Assembly (NCBI GenBank): GCA_012514255.1
Contig: JAAZAP010000223.1
Span: 1-29,763, forward strand
DNA: 29,763 nt
Direction: 5' to 3'
Source: Bacteroidales bacterium
GTDB taxonomy: Bacteria; Bacteroidota; Bacteroidia; Bacteroidales; VadinHA17
Part shown: positions 22,691-29,763 of the stretch, piece after piece
Numbering within the stretch: position 1 is the first letter of the stretch
How the letters are laid out: every line of letters begins with the position of its first letter
The notes under the pieces: model-generated
Seen by the model: only the letters and a program-made list of their open reading frames with translations
Databases searched by the model: none
Told to the model about the DNA's origin: nothing
Program-made: the position numbers and the translations under genes

Positions 22691-23093
22691 ATATTTGTGC
22701 AAGGCATGCAGGGGACACCTGAACATCAAAACTTCAATCGTGCTCTCTGCCACCAAGATGAACAGCTCAAGCAGAGGCCTGATCTATCTGAATCCTGAGC
22801 TCGGCAACTACACAAAAACGACCCACCCGTCGTTTGAACTTGAAACAGGCGCTGAATACCTGATAAACTGTCCTATATGTCACTCCCAGCTGAACAGCAT
22901 GAAATATCCCCACCTGGTCAGGATAATTATGGTTGATGAGAACGGCAAGGAGTTTGACATTTATTTTTCCGGCATTGTAGGGGAAAAATGCACATACAAG
23001 ATCAGTGAAACAGGCGTCGAAAAGACAGGCCCCGACGCCACACTCTACGACAAGTATTTTGACATCCCCAAGGAGGACCGGAAATATCTCTAG
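22680..23093 (+). CDS. Small CxxC protein of unknown function, last gene of the [NiFe] operon
   Basis: A 137-aa protein I do not recognise. It has two CxxC pairs, C7/C10 (CKAC) close to the N-terminus and C64/C67 (CPIC), which could bind zinc, plus a lone C104. No signal peptide or membrane helix is visible. The segment between the pairs is Ser/Thr-rich and the C-terminus is charged. The start at 22680 is well supported by AAGGAGG 7 nt upstream, one of the strongest ribosome sites in the window, and overlaps the protease stop by 11 nt. The coupling suggests a role in assembly, nickel or Fe-S delivery, or regulation of the complex, but this rests on position only. The 156 nt that follow are intergenic. 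Confidence 0.75.
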   Translation: MAVEYLCKACRGHLNIKTSIVLSATKMNSSSRGLIYLNPELGNYTKTTHPSFELETGAEYLINCPICHSQLNSMKYPHLVRIIMVDENGKEFDIYFSGIVGEKCTYKISETGVEKTGPDATLYDKYFDIPKEDRKYL

Positions 23094-23135
23094 CAGATAC
23101 CCTCTGCCTGCAACTTTATCATCACCTAAGTCCAC

Positions 23136-23165
23136 CAATCATCGTCGTATAACGGCCGATGATTG
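23136..23165 (+). terminator. Hairpin between the [NiFe] operon and the kdu operon
   Basis: A perfect 9-bp inverted repeat, CAATCATCG (23136-23144) and CGATGATTG (23157-23165), has a 12-nt loop and lies 43 nt after the last gene of the hydrogenase operon. No T-run follows, so a terminator role is only likely. Because it precedes the kduI promoter candidate it could instead be a regulator binding site. Confidence 0.42.
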
Positions 23166-23200
23166 CATAATTAGTGCACAAATCTAACCGATTCGTCCAC

Positions 23201-23208
23201 TACTTTTG
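23201..23208 (+). promoter_or_regulatory. Candidate -7 element of the kduI operon
   Basis: TACTTTTG is an exact match to the Bacteroidetes -7 element TAnnTTTG and lies 41 nt before the kduI start codon. No convincing TTTG -33 element is found 19-21 nt upstream, which would fit a promoter needing an activator such as the downstream HTCS. Confidence 0.42.
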
Positions 23209-23249
23209 TTTATTTTAAGCCAACTTTGTAATTGATAACCACAAAAAAT

Positions 23250-24092
23250 ATGAATACAAATATCGAAGTAAGATACGCCGCTCATCCTGAGGATGTTAAA
23301 CACTGGGATACTGAACGGCTGCGAAAAGAACACCTTGTTGCACCGGTTTTTCAGGATAACACCGTCACCATGGTTTATACTCTCTATGACCGTATGGTTG
23401 CAGGAGGAGCCAAACCTGCAGGTGAAGCCCTGAAGCTGGAACCTGTTGACGAGGTAAAAGCCTCATTCTTCCTTCACAGGCGTGAGATGGGCATCTTCAA
23501 CGTCGGTGGCCCCGGAAGGGTCAGGGCAGGCGAACAGATCTACAGCCTGGAATTCAAGGAGGCACTCTACCTGGGCAGCGGTGACAGGGAGATCATCTTT
23601 GAGAGTATTGATAAGAACCATCCGGCGCTCTTCTATTTCAACTCCACCCCTGCCCACCGCAATTATCCTGACCGCAAGGTGACAAAACAGGATGCCATTA
23701 CCGCAGAGATGGGTTCCATGGAAGCTGCCAACCACAGGGTGATCAACAAGATGCTGGTAAGGGAGGTGCTGGAGACATGTCAGCTCCAGATGGGTATGAC
23801 CGAACTGATGCCGGGAAGTGTCTGGAACACCATGCCCCCGCACACCCACGGCCGCAGGATGGAGGTTTACTTCTACTTCGAGGTTCCGGATGAGAGCGTG
23901 ATATGTCATTTCATGGGCGAACCCACAGAGACAAAACATATCTGGATGAAGAACAATGAGGCAGTGATATCACCACAGTGGTCTATACACGCCGCCACCG
24001 CAACGGCAAACTACACCTTCATCTGGGGCATGGGAGGAGAAAACCTCGATTACGGCGACCAGGATTTTCTGAAACAGACAGACCTTAGGTAG
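23250..24092 (+). CDS. kduI: 5-dehydro-4-deoxy-D-glucuronate isomerase KduI
   Basis: KduI converts 5-keto-4-deoxyuronate (DKI), which arises from unsaturated uronates released by pectin or glycosaminoglycan lyases, into 3-deoxy-D-glycero-2,5-hexodiulosonate in the cytoplasm. The 280-aa protein follows the E. coli enzyme along its length: HLVAPVFQDNTVTMVYTLYDRM, FFLHRREMGIFNVGG, the metal site H198/H200/E205 in PHTHGRRMEVYFYF, and H247 in WSIH, then FIWGMGGEN near the end and a terminal DLR. I chose the ATG at 23250 rather than an upstream TTG at 23232. It is the first gene of the uronate operon, with kduD following. Confidence 0.95.
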   Translation: MNTNIEVRYAAHPEDVKHWDTERLRKEHLVAPVFQDNTVTMVYTLYDRMVAGGAKPAGEALKLEPVDEVKASFFLHRREMGIFNVGGPGRVRAGEQIYSLEFKEALYLGSGDREIIFESIDKNHPALFYFNSTPAHRNYPDRKVTKQDAITAEMGSMEAANHRVINKMLVREVLETCQLQMGMTELMPGSVWNTMPPHTHGRRMEVYFYFEVPDESVICHFMGEPTETKHIWMKNNEAVISPQWSIHAATATANYTFIWGMGGENLDYGDQDFLKQTDLR

Positions 24093-24101
24093 GAGTATAA
24101 T

Positions 24102-24125
24102 ATGGTAAACGAAACGGACCTATGA
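24102..24125 (+). other. 7-codon mini-ORF coupled to kduD
   Basis: A TAGGAG ribosome site precedes an ATG at 24102 that encodes MVNETDL. The TGA stop (24123-24125) overlaps the kduD ATG (24122-24124) as ATGA. kduD has no good ribosome site of its own, so ribosomes ending here may restart on kduD. The arrangement is directly visible; its function is inference. Confidence 0.45.
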
Positions 24126-24907
24126 ACAAGGATATTTTCAGACTCGACGGCAAGGTCGCCCTGGTGACAGGCGCATCGTACGGCATAGGCATGGCCATGG
24201 CAAAAACCCTTGCCCGGGCGGGTGCAACCCTGGTCTTCAACGACCGCAATCCCGAAAAGGTGGCAACTGCCCTTGATGATTACAGGCGTGACGGTATTGA
24301 TGCCCACGGATATATCTTCGACGTGACTGATGAGAAGAGTGTCAGGGAGCATATTGAAAAAATCACCACTCAGGTTGGCGTTATTGACATACTGGTCAAC
24401 AACGCCGGGATCATAAAACGGATTCCTGCCCTTGAGATGGATGCGGCTGACTTCCGCGAGGTGATAGATATAGATCTCACCGGCCCTTTCATCATGTCGA
24501 AGGCAGTGGCTCCGGGAATGATAAAGAAAGGCGGGGGGAAGATCATCAACATCTGTTCAATGATGAGTGAGCTGGGCCGGGAAACCGTCTCGGCATACGC
24601 ATCGGCAAAGGGAGGTCTGAAGATGCTCACACGCAACCTGGCCTGCGAATGGGCTGAATACAATATTCAGGTTAACGGTATCGGGCCGGGATACATAGCC
24701 ACTCCCCAGACAGCACCCCTGCGGGCTGAAGGGCACCCCTTCAACTCATTCATCATTGGCCGCACGCCGGCAGCCCGCTGGGGAACACCGGAAGACCTGC
24801 AGGGACCAGCTCTCTTCCTCGCCTCACCTGCCTCTGACTTTGTCAACGGTCATATACTATACGTTGACGGCGGTATCCTGGCATATATCGGAAAGCAACC
24901 CAAATGA
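24122..24907 (+). CDS. kduD: 2-deoxy-D-gluconate 3-dehydrogenase KduD (SDR family)
   Basis: A 261-aa short-chain dehydrogenase that reduces 3-deoxy-D-glycero-2,5-hexodiulosonate to 2-keto-3-deoxygluconate with NAD(P)H, the step after KduI. The Rossmann motif TGASYGIG lies at 16-23, NNAG at 93-96, and the catalytic S146, Y159 and K163 (YASAK) are intact; the C-terminal DFVNGHILYVDGG fits the family. In Bacteroidota such genes are sometimes annotated gluconate 5-dehydrogenase; adjacency to kduI favours KduD. The start overlaps the stop of a 7-codon mini-ORF. It consumes NADH or NADPH, so it also touches the redox balance that Rex would sense. Confidence 0.92.
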   Translation: MNKDIFRLDGKVALVTGASYGIGMAMAKTLARAGATLVFNDRNPEKVATALDDYRRDGIDAHGYIFDVTDEKSVREHIEKITTQVGVIDILVNNAGIIKRIPALEMDAADFREVIDIDLTGPFIMSKAVAPGMIKKGGGKIINICSMMSELGRETVSAYASAKGGLKMLTRNLACEWAEYNIQVNGIGPGYIATPQTAPLRAEGHPFNSFIIGRTPAARWGTPEDLQGPALFLASPASDFVNGHILYVDGGILAYIGKQPK

Positions 24908-24920
24908 TAAAAACCATATC

Positions 24921-26048
24921 ATGAAAAAAATCTCCCTCATCATCCTGCCGCTCCTTCTCCTCTCCGGCTGCGCCGAAGAAAGAATAAAGGTCACAATAGA
25001 AAATGACCTCCCCTTTGACAGAATATCCGAGACAATTGAGATACCATTGAGCGACATCACAGGGAAACTGGGCGATGCCGATCCGGCAGGGCTTACTGTG
25101 ATCAGCAGAAAAGGGGACCCCGTCACTTCACAGCTCATCTACAACGGTGAGGCTGACCCGCAGTCTCTCATCTTCCAGACTGACATCAGGGCGGGCGACA
25201 GGGAGGAATTCTATATCACCCGGGGCACCCCTCAGGCTGTGGAAACCAAAGCCTACGGCAGATTCGTGCCGGAGAGGTATGATGACTACACCTGGGAGAA
25301 TGACCGGATTGCCTTTCGTATTTATGGTACTGCGCTGATAGAGAAGGACGGCCCCAGCAACGGACTTGACGTGTGGGTGAAACGCACCGATAAGATGGTG
25401 ATAGACAGGTGGTATGCCGATTACCTCGCCGGCAAAAACAGTTATCACGACGATAACGGGGAGGGGTGCGATTGCTACAAGGTGGGCCGCACGCTGGGAG
25501 CAGGTGCCATGGCGCCATACGTTGATGATTCTCTCTGGCTGGCCATTAATTTTGAGGAGTGGGAGAGGCTTGACAACGGGCCCATACGGACATCCTTCAG
25601 GCTCAGGTATCCTCCCTTCATGGTACGTGACGTCATGGTTACTGAAACCCGTACCATCTCCCTTGATGCCGGAAGCCAGATGAACAGGGTCATTGAAGAG
25701 TATAGCGGCATAGAGAATGAGTTTACCATTGCCGCAGGGATAGTTGAGAGGGAGGAAGGCTCTCCCCTGCTCTTCCCTCCTGAGATGAATGCCATTGCTT
25801 ACCGTCTTGACGGTGGCGAGGGCGGATTAACCTACGTGGGTACGGTGCTTGCCACCCCAGCCGTAGAGGTGAAGGAGAACCACGGCCATCTGCTGATAGT
25901 CACACGCTTCCAGCCGGGTACTCCCCTTACCTATTATACCGGAGCCGGATGGAGCAAATGGGGGTTTGAATCTGATGCCGCATGGACCACTTATATAGAA
26001 GAGTTCTCGCAGCGACTCCGGTCACCCCTTGTGGTCAGTACAGAATAA
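24921..26048 (+). CDS. DUF4861-like lipoprotein of the uronate operon
   Basis: A 375-aa secreted protein with a lipoprotein signal peptide (MKKISLIILPLLLLSGC, lipidated at C17). The residues after the cysteine (AEE) are acidic, which could favour outer-membrane surface exposure. The mature part is rich in aromatic and acidic residues, with WENDRIAFRIYG, CDCYKVGRTLGAGAMAP and GAGWSKWGFESDA; this layout resembles DUF4861 proteins that accompany pectin and uronate utilisation loci in Bacteroidota. I cannot assign an activity; a glycan-binding or polysaccharide-cleaving role at the cell envelope is inference. The ATG at 24921 is set by the signal peptide; the frame is open further upstream inside kduD. 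It begins 13 nt after kduD and ends 7 nt before the HTCS gene. Confidence 0.75.
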   Translation: MKKISLIILPLLLLSGCAEERIKVTIENDLPFDRISETIEIPLSDITGKLGDADPAGLTVISRKGDPVTSQLIYNGEADPQSLIFQTDIRAGDREEFYITRGTPQAVETKAYGRFVPERYDDYTWENDRIAFRIYGTALIEKDGPSNGLDVWVKRTDKMVIDRWYADYLAGKNSYHDDNGEGCDCYKVGRTLGAGAMAPYVDDSLWLAINFEEWERLDNGPIRTSFRLRYPPFMVRDVMVTETRTISLDAGSQMNRVIEEYSGIENEFTIAAGIVEREEGSPLLFPPEMNAIAYRLDGGEGGLTYVGTVLATPAVEVKENHGHLLIVTRFQPGTPLTYYTGAGWSKWGFESDAAWTTYIEEFSQRLRSPLVVSTE

Positions 26049-26055
26049 ACAGCAT

Positions 26056-29000
26056 ATGCACCCCGGCACCGGAAAAATCATCAGACTCCTGCTGCTGCTG
26101 ACAGTGCCGGCCCTCTCACTGTCAGGGCAGTATAAAAGCGCATTCTCTCACTATTCAGTTGAAGATGGCCTTTCCGAAGGCGTGGTACTCACCATGCACC
26201 AGGACCGTGACGGCATGATGTGGTTCGGCACCTTTGACGGCCTCAACCGTTTTGATGGCTATAACTTCAAGGTTTACAAATCAGGATTCAACTCAAGCTA
26301 TGGCCTGACGAACAACAGGGTGGACCGCATCACTGAAGATGACCTCGGCTACCTCTGGATAATGAATAACGACGGAGAGGTGTACCGCATGAACACCCGT
26401 ACAGAGGAGTTTATCAACCTCAACGAAATTAGCTCGGCAGGTCCTGACAGATACACCCCGGTAAACCAGATATACTGTTTCAGAGGAGGGGAGACATGGC
26501 TTTCCACCGAGTCAGGCAAATGCATCCGGGTTATTTCGTCACTCTCTTCCCCCGACTACTCTATCCGGAAGTTTGAATGCCTCAACGGCAACACCCCAGT
26601 CCGTAAAATAAACATCATAAGCAAGGATGACCGCGGGGTGGTATGGATCCTTACCGACAACGGCCTGTTCAGCCTTACAGGCGAGGAGGAATCTCCCAGC
26701 CCGGTAACAGTAGGCCAGAATCCCGCCGGCAGCCATGACGCTTTCTTCTGCCTTCACGAGGACGAAGAAAGAATATGGTTCGGAACAGGGAACGGAACCA
26801 TCATGGTGACTGACACGGACGCTGAGCTGGTAGATGAGATACGCCTCGGGGTGCGGTCTGATATAATCAGCATCAGGCCCCTCAGCCAGCGTGAACTTAT
26901 CATTCTTACCTCAGGCGATGGATTCTTTATCTATTCTCCGGTGACGGGCCAGAAAAAGCATTATGACACAACCCGCTATCCCGTACTGCCTGACAACAGG
27001 ATGGTTTCAGTATACGTTGACCGTTACGGTGAGGCATGGATTGAATCGCATGCTGACGGAGTGACTCACTATGATCCCTTCAGTGGCACGGTGAGACACT
27101 TTCGGATGAACGTTGACAAGACCAACCCCAATGTCCTCCTTCCCAGCTTCGTGATCTTTGAGGATATAAATGACATGCTCTGGGTATATCCCCGGGGAGG
27201 CGGTTTCTCACGTTACAACCGCGTGGAACGGGAACTTGAATATTTTTTCAATGAGCCGGGCAGCAGTGACAGACGATTCCCCAACCTTATCCACTCGGCT
27301 CTCTCAGACAACCAGGGCAACCTGTGGATGTGCACCATCACACGCGGAATTGAAAAGATCTCATTCTTCCCCAGTATGTTCAGGGTGATCAGCCCCAAGC
27401 CCGCAACAGCCTCACACTCAGAGAATGAGGTGCGGGCAATCTACGAGGATAACAACAATAATCTCTGGACCGCAACCCGTGATGGCAGGGTGTACCTCTT
27501 TGACTCCGAACGCAAACTCCTGGGACATCTCAGGGAGAACGGAACCTTCACCGGCGGGGAGCCGTTCAGTGCACTTGTGTACGTAATAACGCAGGACAGC
27601 AGGGGCAATATCTGGCTGGGGTCCAAGGGAAGGGGACTATTCAGGCTCGAGCCTGCCGGGGAAGGCACTGACTGGCGCTATCGCATCACCGGATACCGGC
27701 ATGATGATAATGATCCGATGAGCCTGAGCCATGATAACGTCTATTCCGTTCATGAAGATCCGGGAGGCAGAATCTGGGTGGGAACATTCAACGGTGGATT
27801 AAACTATATCACTGAGGAGAACGGCCGGACACTCTTTATCAATTCCTTCAACAGGCTGACCAACTACCCCTATTCAAACCACAAACGGGTAAGATACATC
27901 ACCTCTGACAGGCAGGGCAGAATGTGGGTAGGCACAACCAGCGGCCTGGTGATCTTTAACAGGAACTTTGCTGATCCCGGGGAGGCAAGGTTCGTGACCT
28001 GCTTCTTCGATCCTGAAGTGGAAACCAGCCTGGCAAACAATGATGTTCACTACATCTACTGCTCGCCAGATAATGAGATCTATGTGGCCACCTTCGGCGG
28101 AGGCCTCAACAGGGTTACCGGATACAACGGTGACACGCCCCTGTTCAAATCCTATACGGTAAAGACCGGGGCGCCAGACGATGTCATCCTGAGCATCGTT
28201 GATGACCTTAACGGAAACCTGTGGCTCAGCAGTGAGCGAGGTATTCTCAAGTTCAGGAGGAATACAGAATCATTTGAGATCTACAGTGAACAGAGCGGCG
28301 TTGAAAGAAGGTATTTTTCTGAGGCTACCGGACTGCGAACGATTGACAATGAGATCATGTTCGGGTTTGATAACGGCATCTATTGCTTTAATCCCGCACA
28401 GGTACGAAAGGTTAACTATGTCCCTCCCCTCCTCTTCACCCGCCTTTCCGTTGCAGGGTCAGACATACATACGGCCGGCGGATCACCACCCCGGCCGGAG
28501 GATGATGACAGCATGACCACCCTGGACCTGCGGCATGACCAGAAGAGCCTGGTCATTGAATATGCTGCCCTTGACTACAGGAATCCGAAGAACATCCAGT
28601 ATGCCCGCAGACTGGAGGGCGTAGATCCCGACTGGATAATTGAGCGGGGGCAACGGGTAGCCTCATACACCAATCTTAATCCCGGCGAGTACCTCTTCAG
28701 TGTCAGGTCAACAAACTCTGACGGTATCTGGGTTGACAACAACCGTACAATAAAGGTGACCGTCAGACCATCCTTCTGGCAGACCCTGCTGGCAAAGACC
28801 CTGATAGTGGCTGTCAGCATGGCGCTCATTGCCCTGGCCATCTATGTCATCTTCACCATGTACAAGCTACGTCATAAGGTTGAGGTGGAACAGATCATAA
28901 CCAATCTCAAGCTGAAGTTTTTTACTGATATGTCGCATGAACTGCGAACACCACTGACACTGATATCGTCACCGGTAACCAACATCCTTCAGAACAACAA

Positions 29001-29763
29001 CCTCGATCCCGAGGTGAAGGATCAGCTGACAATGGTCCAGAGCAACACCCAGCGTATGCTGAGGCTGGTAAACCAGATACTCGACTTCAGGAAGGTGCAG
29101 AGCAGGAAGATGAAGCTCAGGATTGAGGAGTTTGCATTGGGGCCATTTATCTCAGGCATCTGTGCCGACTTCCGGAAGATGGCAGAAGACAAAGGGATAA
29201 GACTTATCATTGAAGATCACTCTGATGGCGAAAAAGTATGGGCTGACCGCGACAAGGTTGAGAAGATCACCTTCAACCTGGTAAGCAACGCTCTCAAATT
29301 CACTCCCCGCGGCAAACAGGTCAATGTAACCATTAGGAAGAACAGTGATACACTTGAGCTCATTGTTGCCGACCAGGGAACAGGGCTTTCAAAGGAGAAG
29401 ATGAAAAATCTCTTTATGAGATTCGGCAGCGAGGAGAAAGAGGTGATGACAATGCAGCCCGGCACCGGCATCGGACTGTCGCTCAGCAAGGAACTGGCAG
29501 AACTCCACCAGGCCGAGCTGATGGCTGAGAGTGAAGAGGGCAAGGGCGCTACCTTCAGGGTGATATTCAAACTGGGATTTGCCCACTTCGACAACGAAAC
29601 CGAGTTTGTACTGGCCGACGGGCAGAACACCCTCAAGTCACGCCGCATGGCATCGGTCATGCAGGAAGAAGATGCAGAGGCGGATAACGAAACACATGAC
29701 GATGACGAACCTGTTCTTCTCTTCGTTGAGGACAATGAGGAACTGAGAAGCTTTATCAGGATC
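26056..29763 (+). CDS. Hybrid two-component system sensor/regulator (HTCS), C-terminus cut by window edge
   Basis: A one-protein sensor kinase and regulator, 1236 codons visible with no stop. An N-terminal signal segment (KIIRLLLLLTVPALSLSG) is followed by about 14 periplasmic beta-propeller repeats with the [ML]WFGT-x-x-GL-x-R pattern (about 25-790) and a Y_Y_Y domain (about 793-907). A membrane helix follows (about 910-937), then HisKA with the phospho-acceptor H961 in DMSHELRTPL. HATPase_c has N1074/N1078, DQGTGLS at 1106 and GTGIGLSLS at 1136, and the start of a receiver domain shows the acidic pair E1225/D1226. The usual AraC-type DNA-binding domain would lie beyond the edge. HTCS proteins sense oligosaccharides and activate adjacent polysaccharide utilisation genes, so kduI-kduD and the lipoprotein are its likely targets. 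The gene starts 7 nt after the lipoprotein stop. Confidence 0.93.
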   Translation, partial: MHPGTGKIIRLLLLLTVPALSLSGQYKSAFSHYSVEDGLSEGVVLTMHQDRDGMMWFGTFDGLNRFDGYNFKVYKSGFNSSYGLTNNRVDRITEDDLGYLWIMNNDGEVYRMNTRTEEFINLNEISSAGPDRYTPVNQIYCFRGGETWLSTESGKCIRVISSLSSPDYSIRKFECLNGNTPVRKINIISKDDRGVVWILTDNGLFSLTGEEESPSPVTVGQNPAGSHDAFFCLHEDEERIWFGTGNGTIMVTDTDAELVDEIRLGVRSDIISIRPLSQRELIILTSGDGFFIYSPVTGQKKHYDTTRYPVLPDNRMVSVYVDRYGEAWIESHADGVTHYDPFSGTVRHFRMNVDKTNPNVLLPSFVIFEDINDMLWVYPRGGGFSRYNRVERELEYFFNEPGSSDRRFPNLIHSALSDNQGNLWMCTITRGIEKISFFPSMFRVISPKPATASHSENEVRAIYEDNNNNLWTATRDGRVYLFDSERKLLGHLRENGTFTGGEPFSALVYVITQDSRGNIWLGSKGRGLFRLEPAGEGTDWRYRITGYRHDDNDPMSLSHDNVYSVHEDPGGRIWVGTFNGGLNYITEENGRTLFINSFNRLTNYPYSNHKRVRYITSDRQGRMWVGTTSGLVIFNRNFADPGEARFVTCFFDPEVETSLANNDVHYIYCSPDNEIYVATFGGGLNRVTGYNGDTPLFKSYTVKTGAPDDVILSIVDDLNGNLWLSSERGILKFRRNTESFEIYSEQSGVERRYFSEATGLRTIDNEIMFGFDNGIYCFNPAQVRKVNYVPPLLFTRLSVAGSDIHTAGGSPPRPEDDDSMTTLDLRHDQKSLVIEYAALDYRNPKNIQYARRLEGVDPDWIIERGQRVASYTNLNPGEYLFSVRSTNSDGIWVDNNRTIKVTVRPSFWQTLLAKTLIVAVSMALIALAIYVIFTMYKLRHKVEVEQIITNLKLKFFTDMSHELRTPLTLISSPVTNILQNNNLDPEVKDQLTMVQSNTQRMLRLVNQILDFRKVQSRKMKLRIEEFALGPFISGICADFRKMAEDKGIRLIIEDHSDGEKVWADRDKVEKITFNLVSNALKFTPRGKQVNVTIRKNSDTLELIVADQGTGLSKEKMKNLFMRFGSEEKEVMTMQPGTGIGLSLSKELAELHQAELMAESEEGKGATFRVIFKLGFAHFDNETEFVLADGQNTLKSRRMASVMQEEDAEADNETHDDDEPVLLFVEDNEELRSFIRI

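Noticed and set aside
1..29763. CRISPR arrays, tRNA genes or insertion sequences
   Set aside because: No spaced direct repeats, cloverleaf-like sequences or transposase motifs were seen on reading both strands.

Overview
The window reads as a chromosomal segment of an anaerobic, carbohydrate-fermenting member of the Bacteroidota, probably Bacteroidales. The grounds are a hybrid two-component system of the Bacteroidetes HTCS type, the kduI/kduD uronate genes, Bacteroidetes-style promoter elements (TTTG / TAnnTTTG) and weak or absent Shine-Dalgarno sites before many genes. No tRNA, rRNA, insertion sequence or CRISPR array was seen. Nearly all sequence is coding, and no gene-free stretch exceeds about 220 bases.

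Minus strand, 1-10216. A sodium:neurotransmitter-symporter-type gene starts at 67 and runs off the left edge. To its right is the cytoplasmic trimeric [FeFe] hydrogenase operon hydC-hydB-hydA (3724 to 285), with an unusually short NADH-binding HydB. Next is rex-hypF-hypC-hypD-hypE-hypA-hypB (10183 to 3890), a compact operon that puts the NADH/NAD+-sensing repressor Rex first and then the complete [NiFe]-cofactor maturation set.

Plus strand, 10375-23093. An 18-gene operon encodes a membrane-bound group 4 [NiFe] hydrogenase. It has the Nuo-like core, a full Mrp-type Na+/H+ antiporter set, ferredoxin-like subunits, its own maturation endopeptidase and a last gene of unknown function. The operon begins with two genes resembling the electron-input (beta/gamma) subunits of archaeal sulfhydrogenase. 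This suggests the membrane complex exchanges electrons with NAD(P)H through an FAD/[2Fe-2S] subunit rather than only with ferredoxin.

Three palindromes that fit the Rex operator (TTGTGAA-N4-TTCACAA) lie at 3783-3800 (before hydCBA), 10168-10185 (over the rex start codon) and 10353-10372 (just before the [NiFe] operon). Together they suggest one NADH-responsive hydrogen regulon containing both hydrogenases, the maturation factors and the regulator.

Plus strand, 23094-29763. After an intergenic hairpin and a candidate promoter comes a uronate/pectin-type module: kduI, a 7-codon mini-ORF, kduD, a DUF4861-like lipoprotein and a very large HTCS sensor/regulator that is cut by the right edge inside its receiver domain. 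The module catabolises unsaturated uronate products and is probably regulated by the adjacent HTCS. The reducing equivalents from such fermentation are what the hydrogenases upstream would dispose of, although the two modules look transcriptionally separate.
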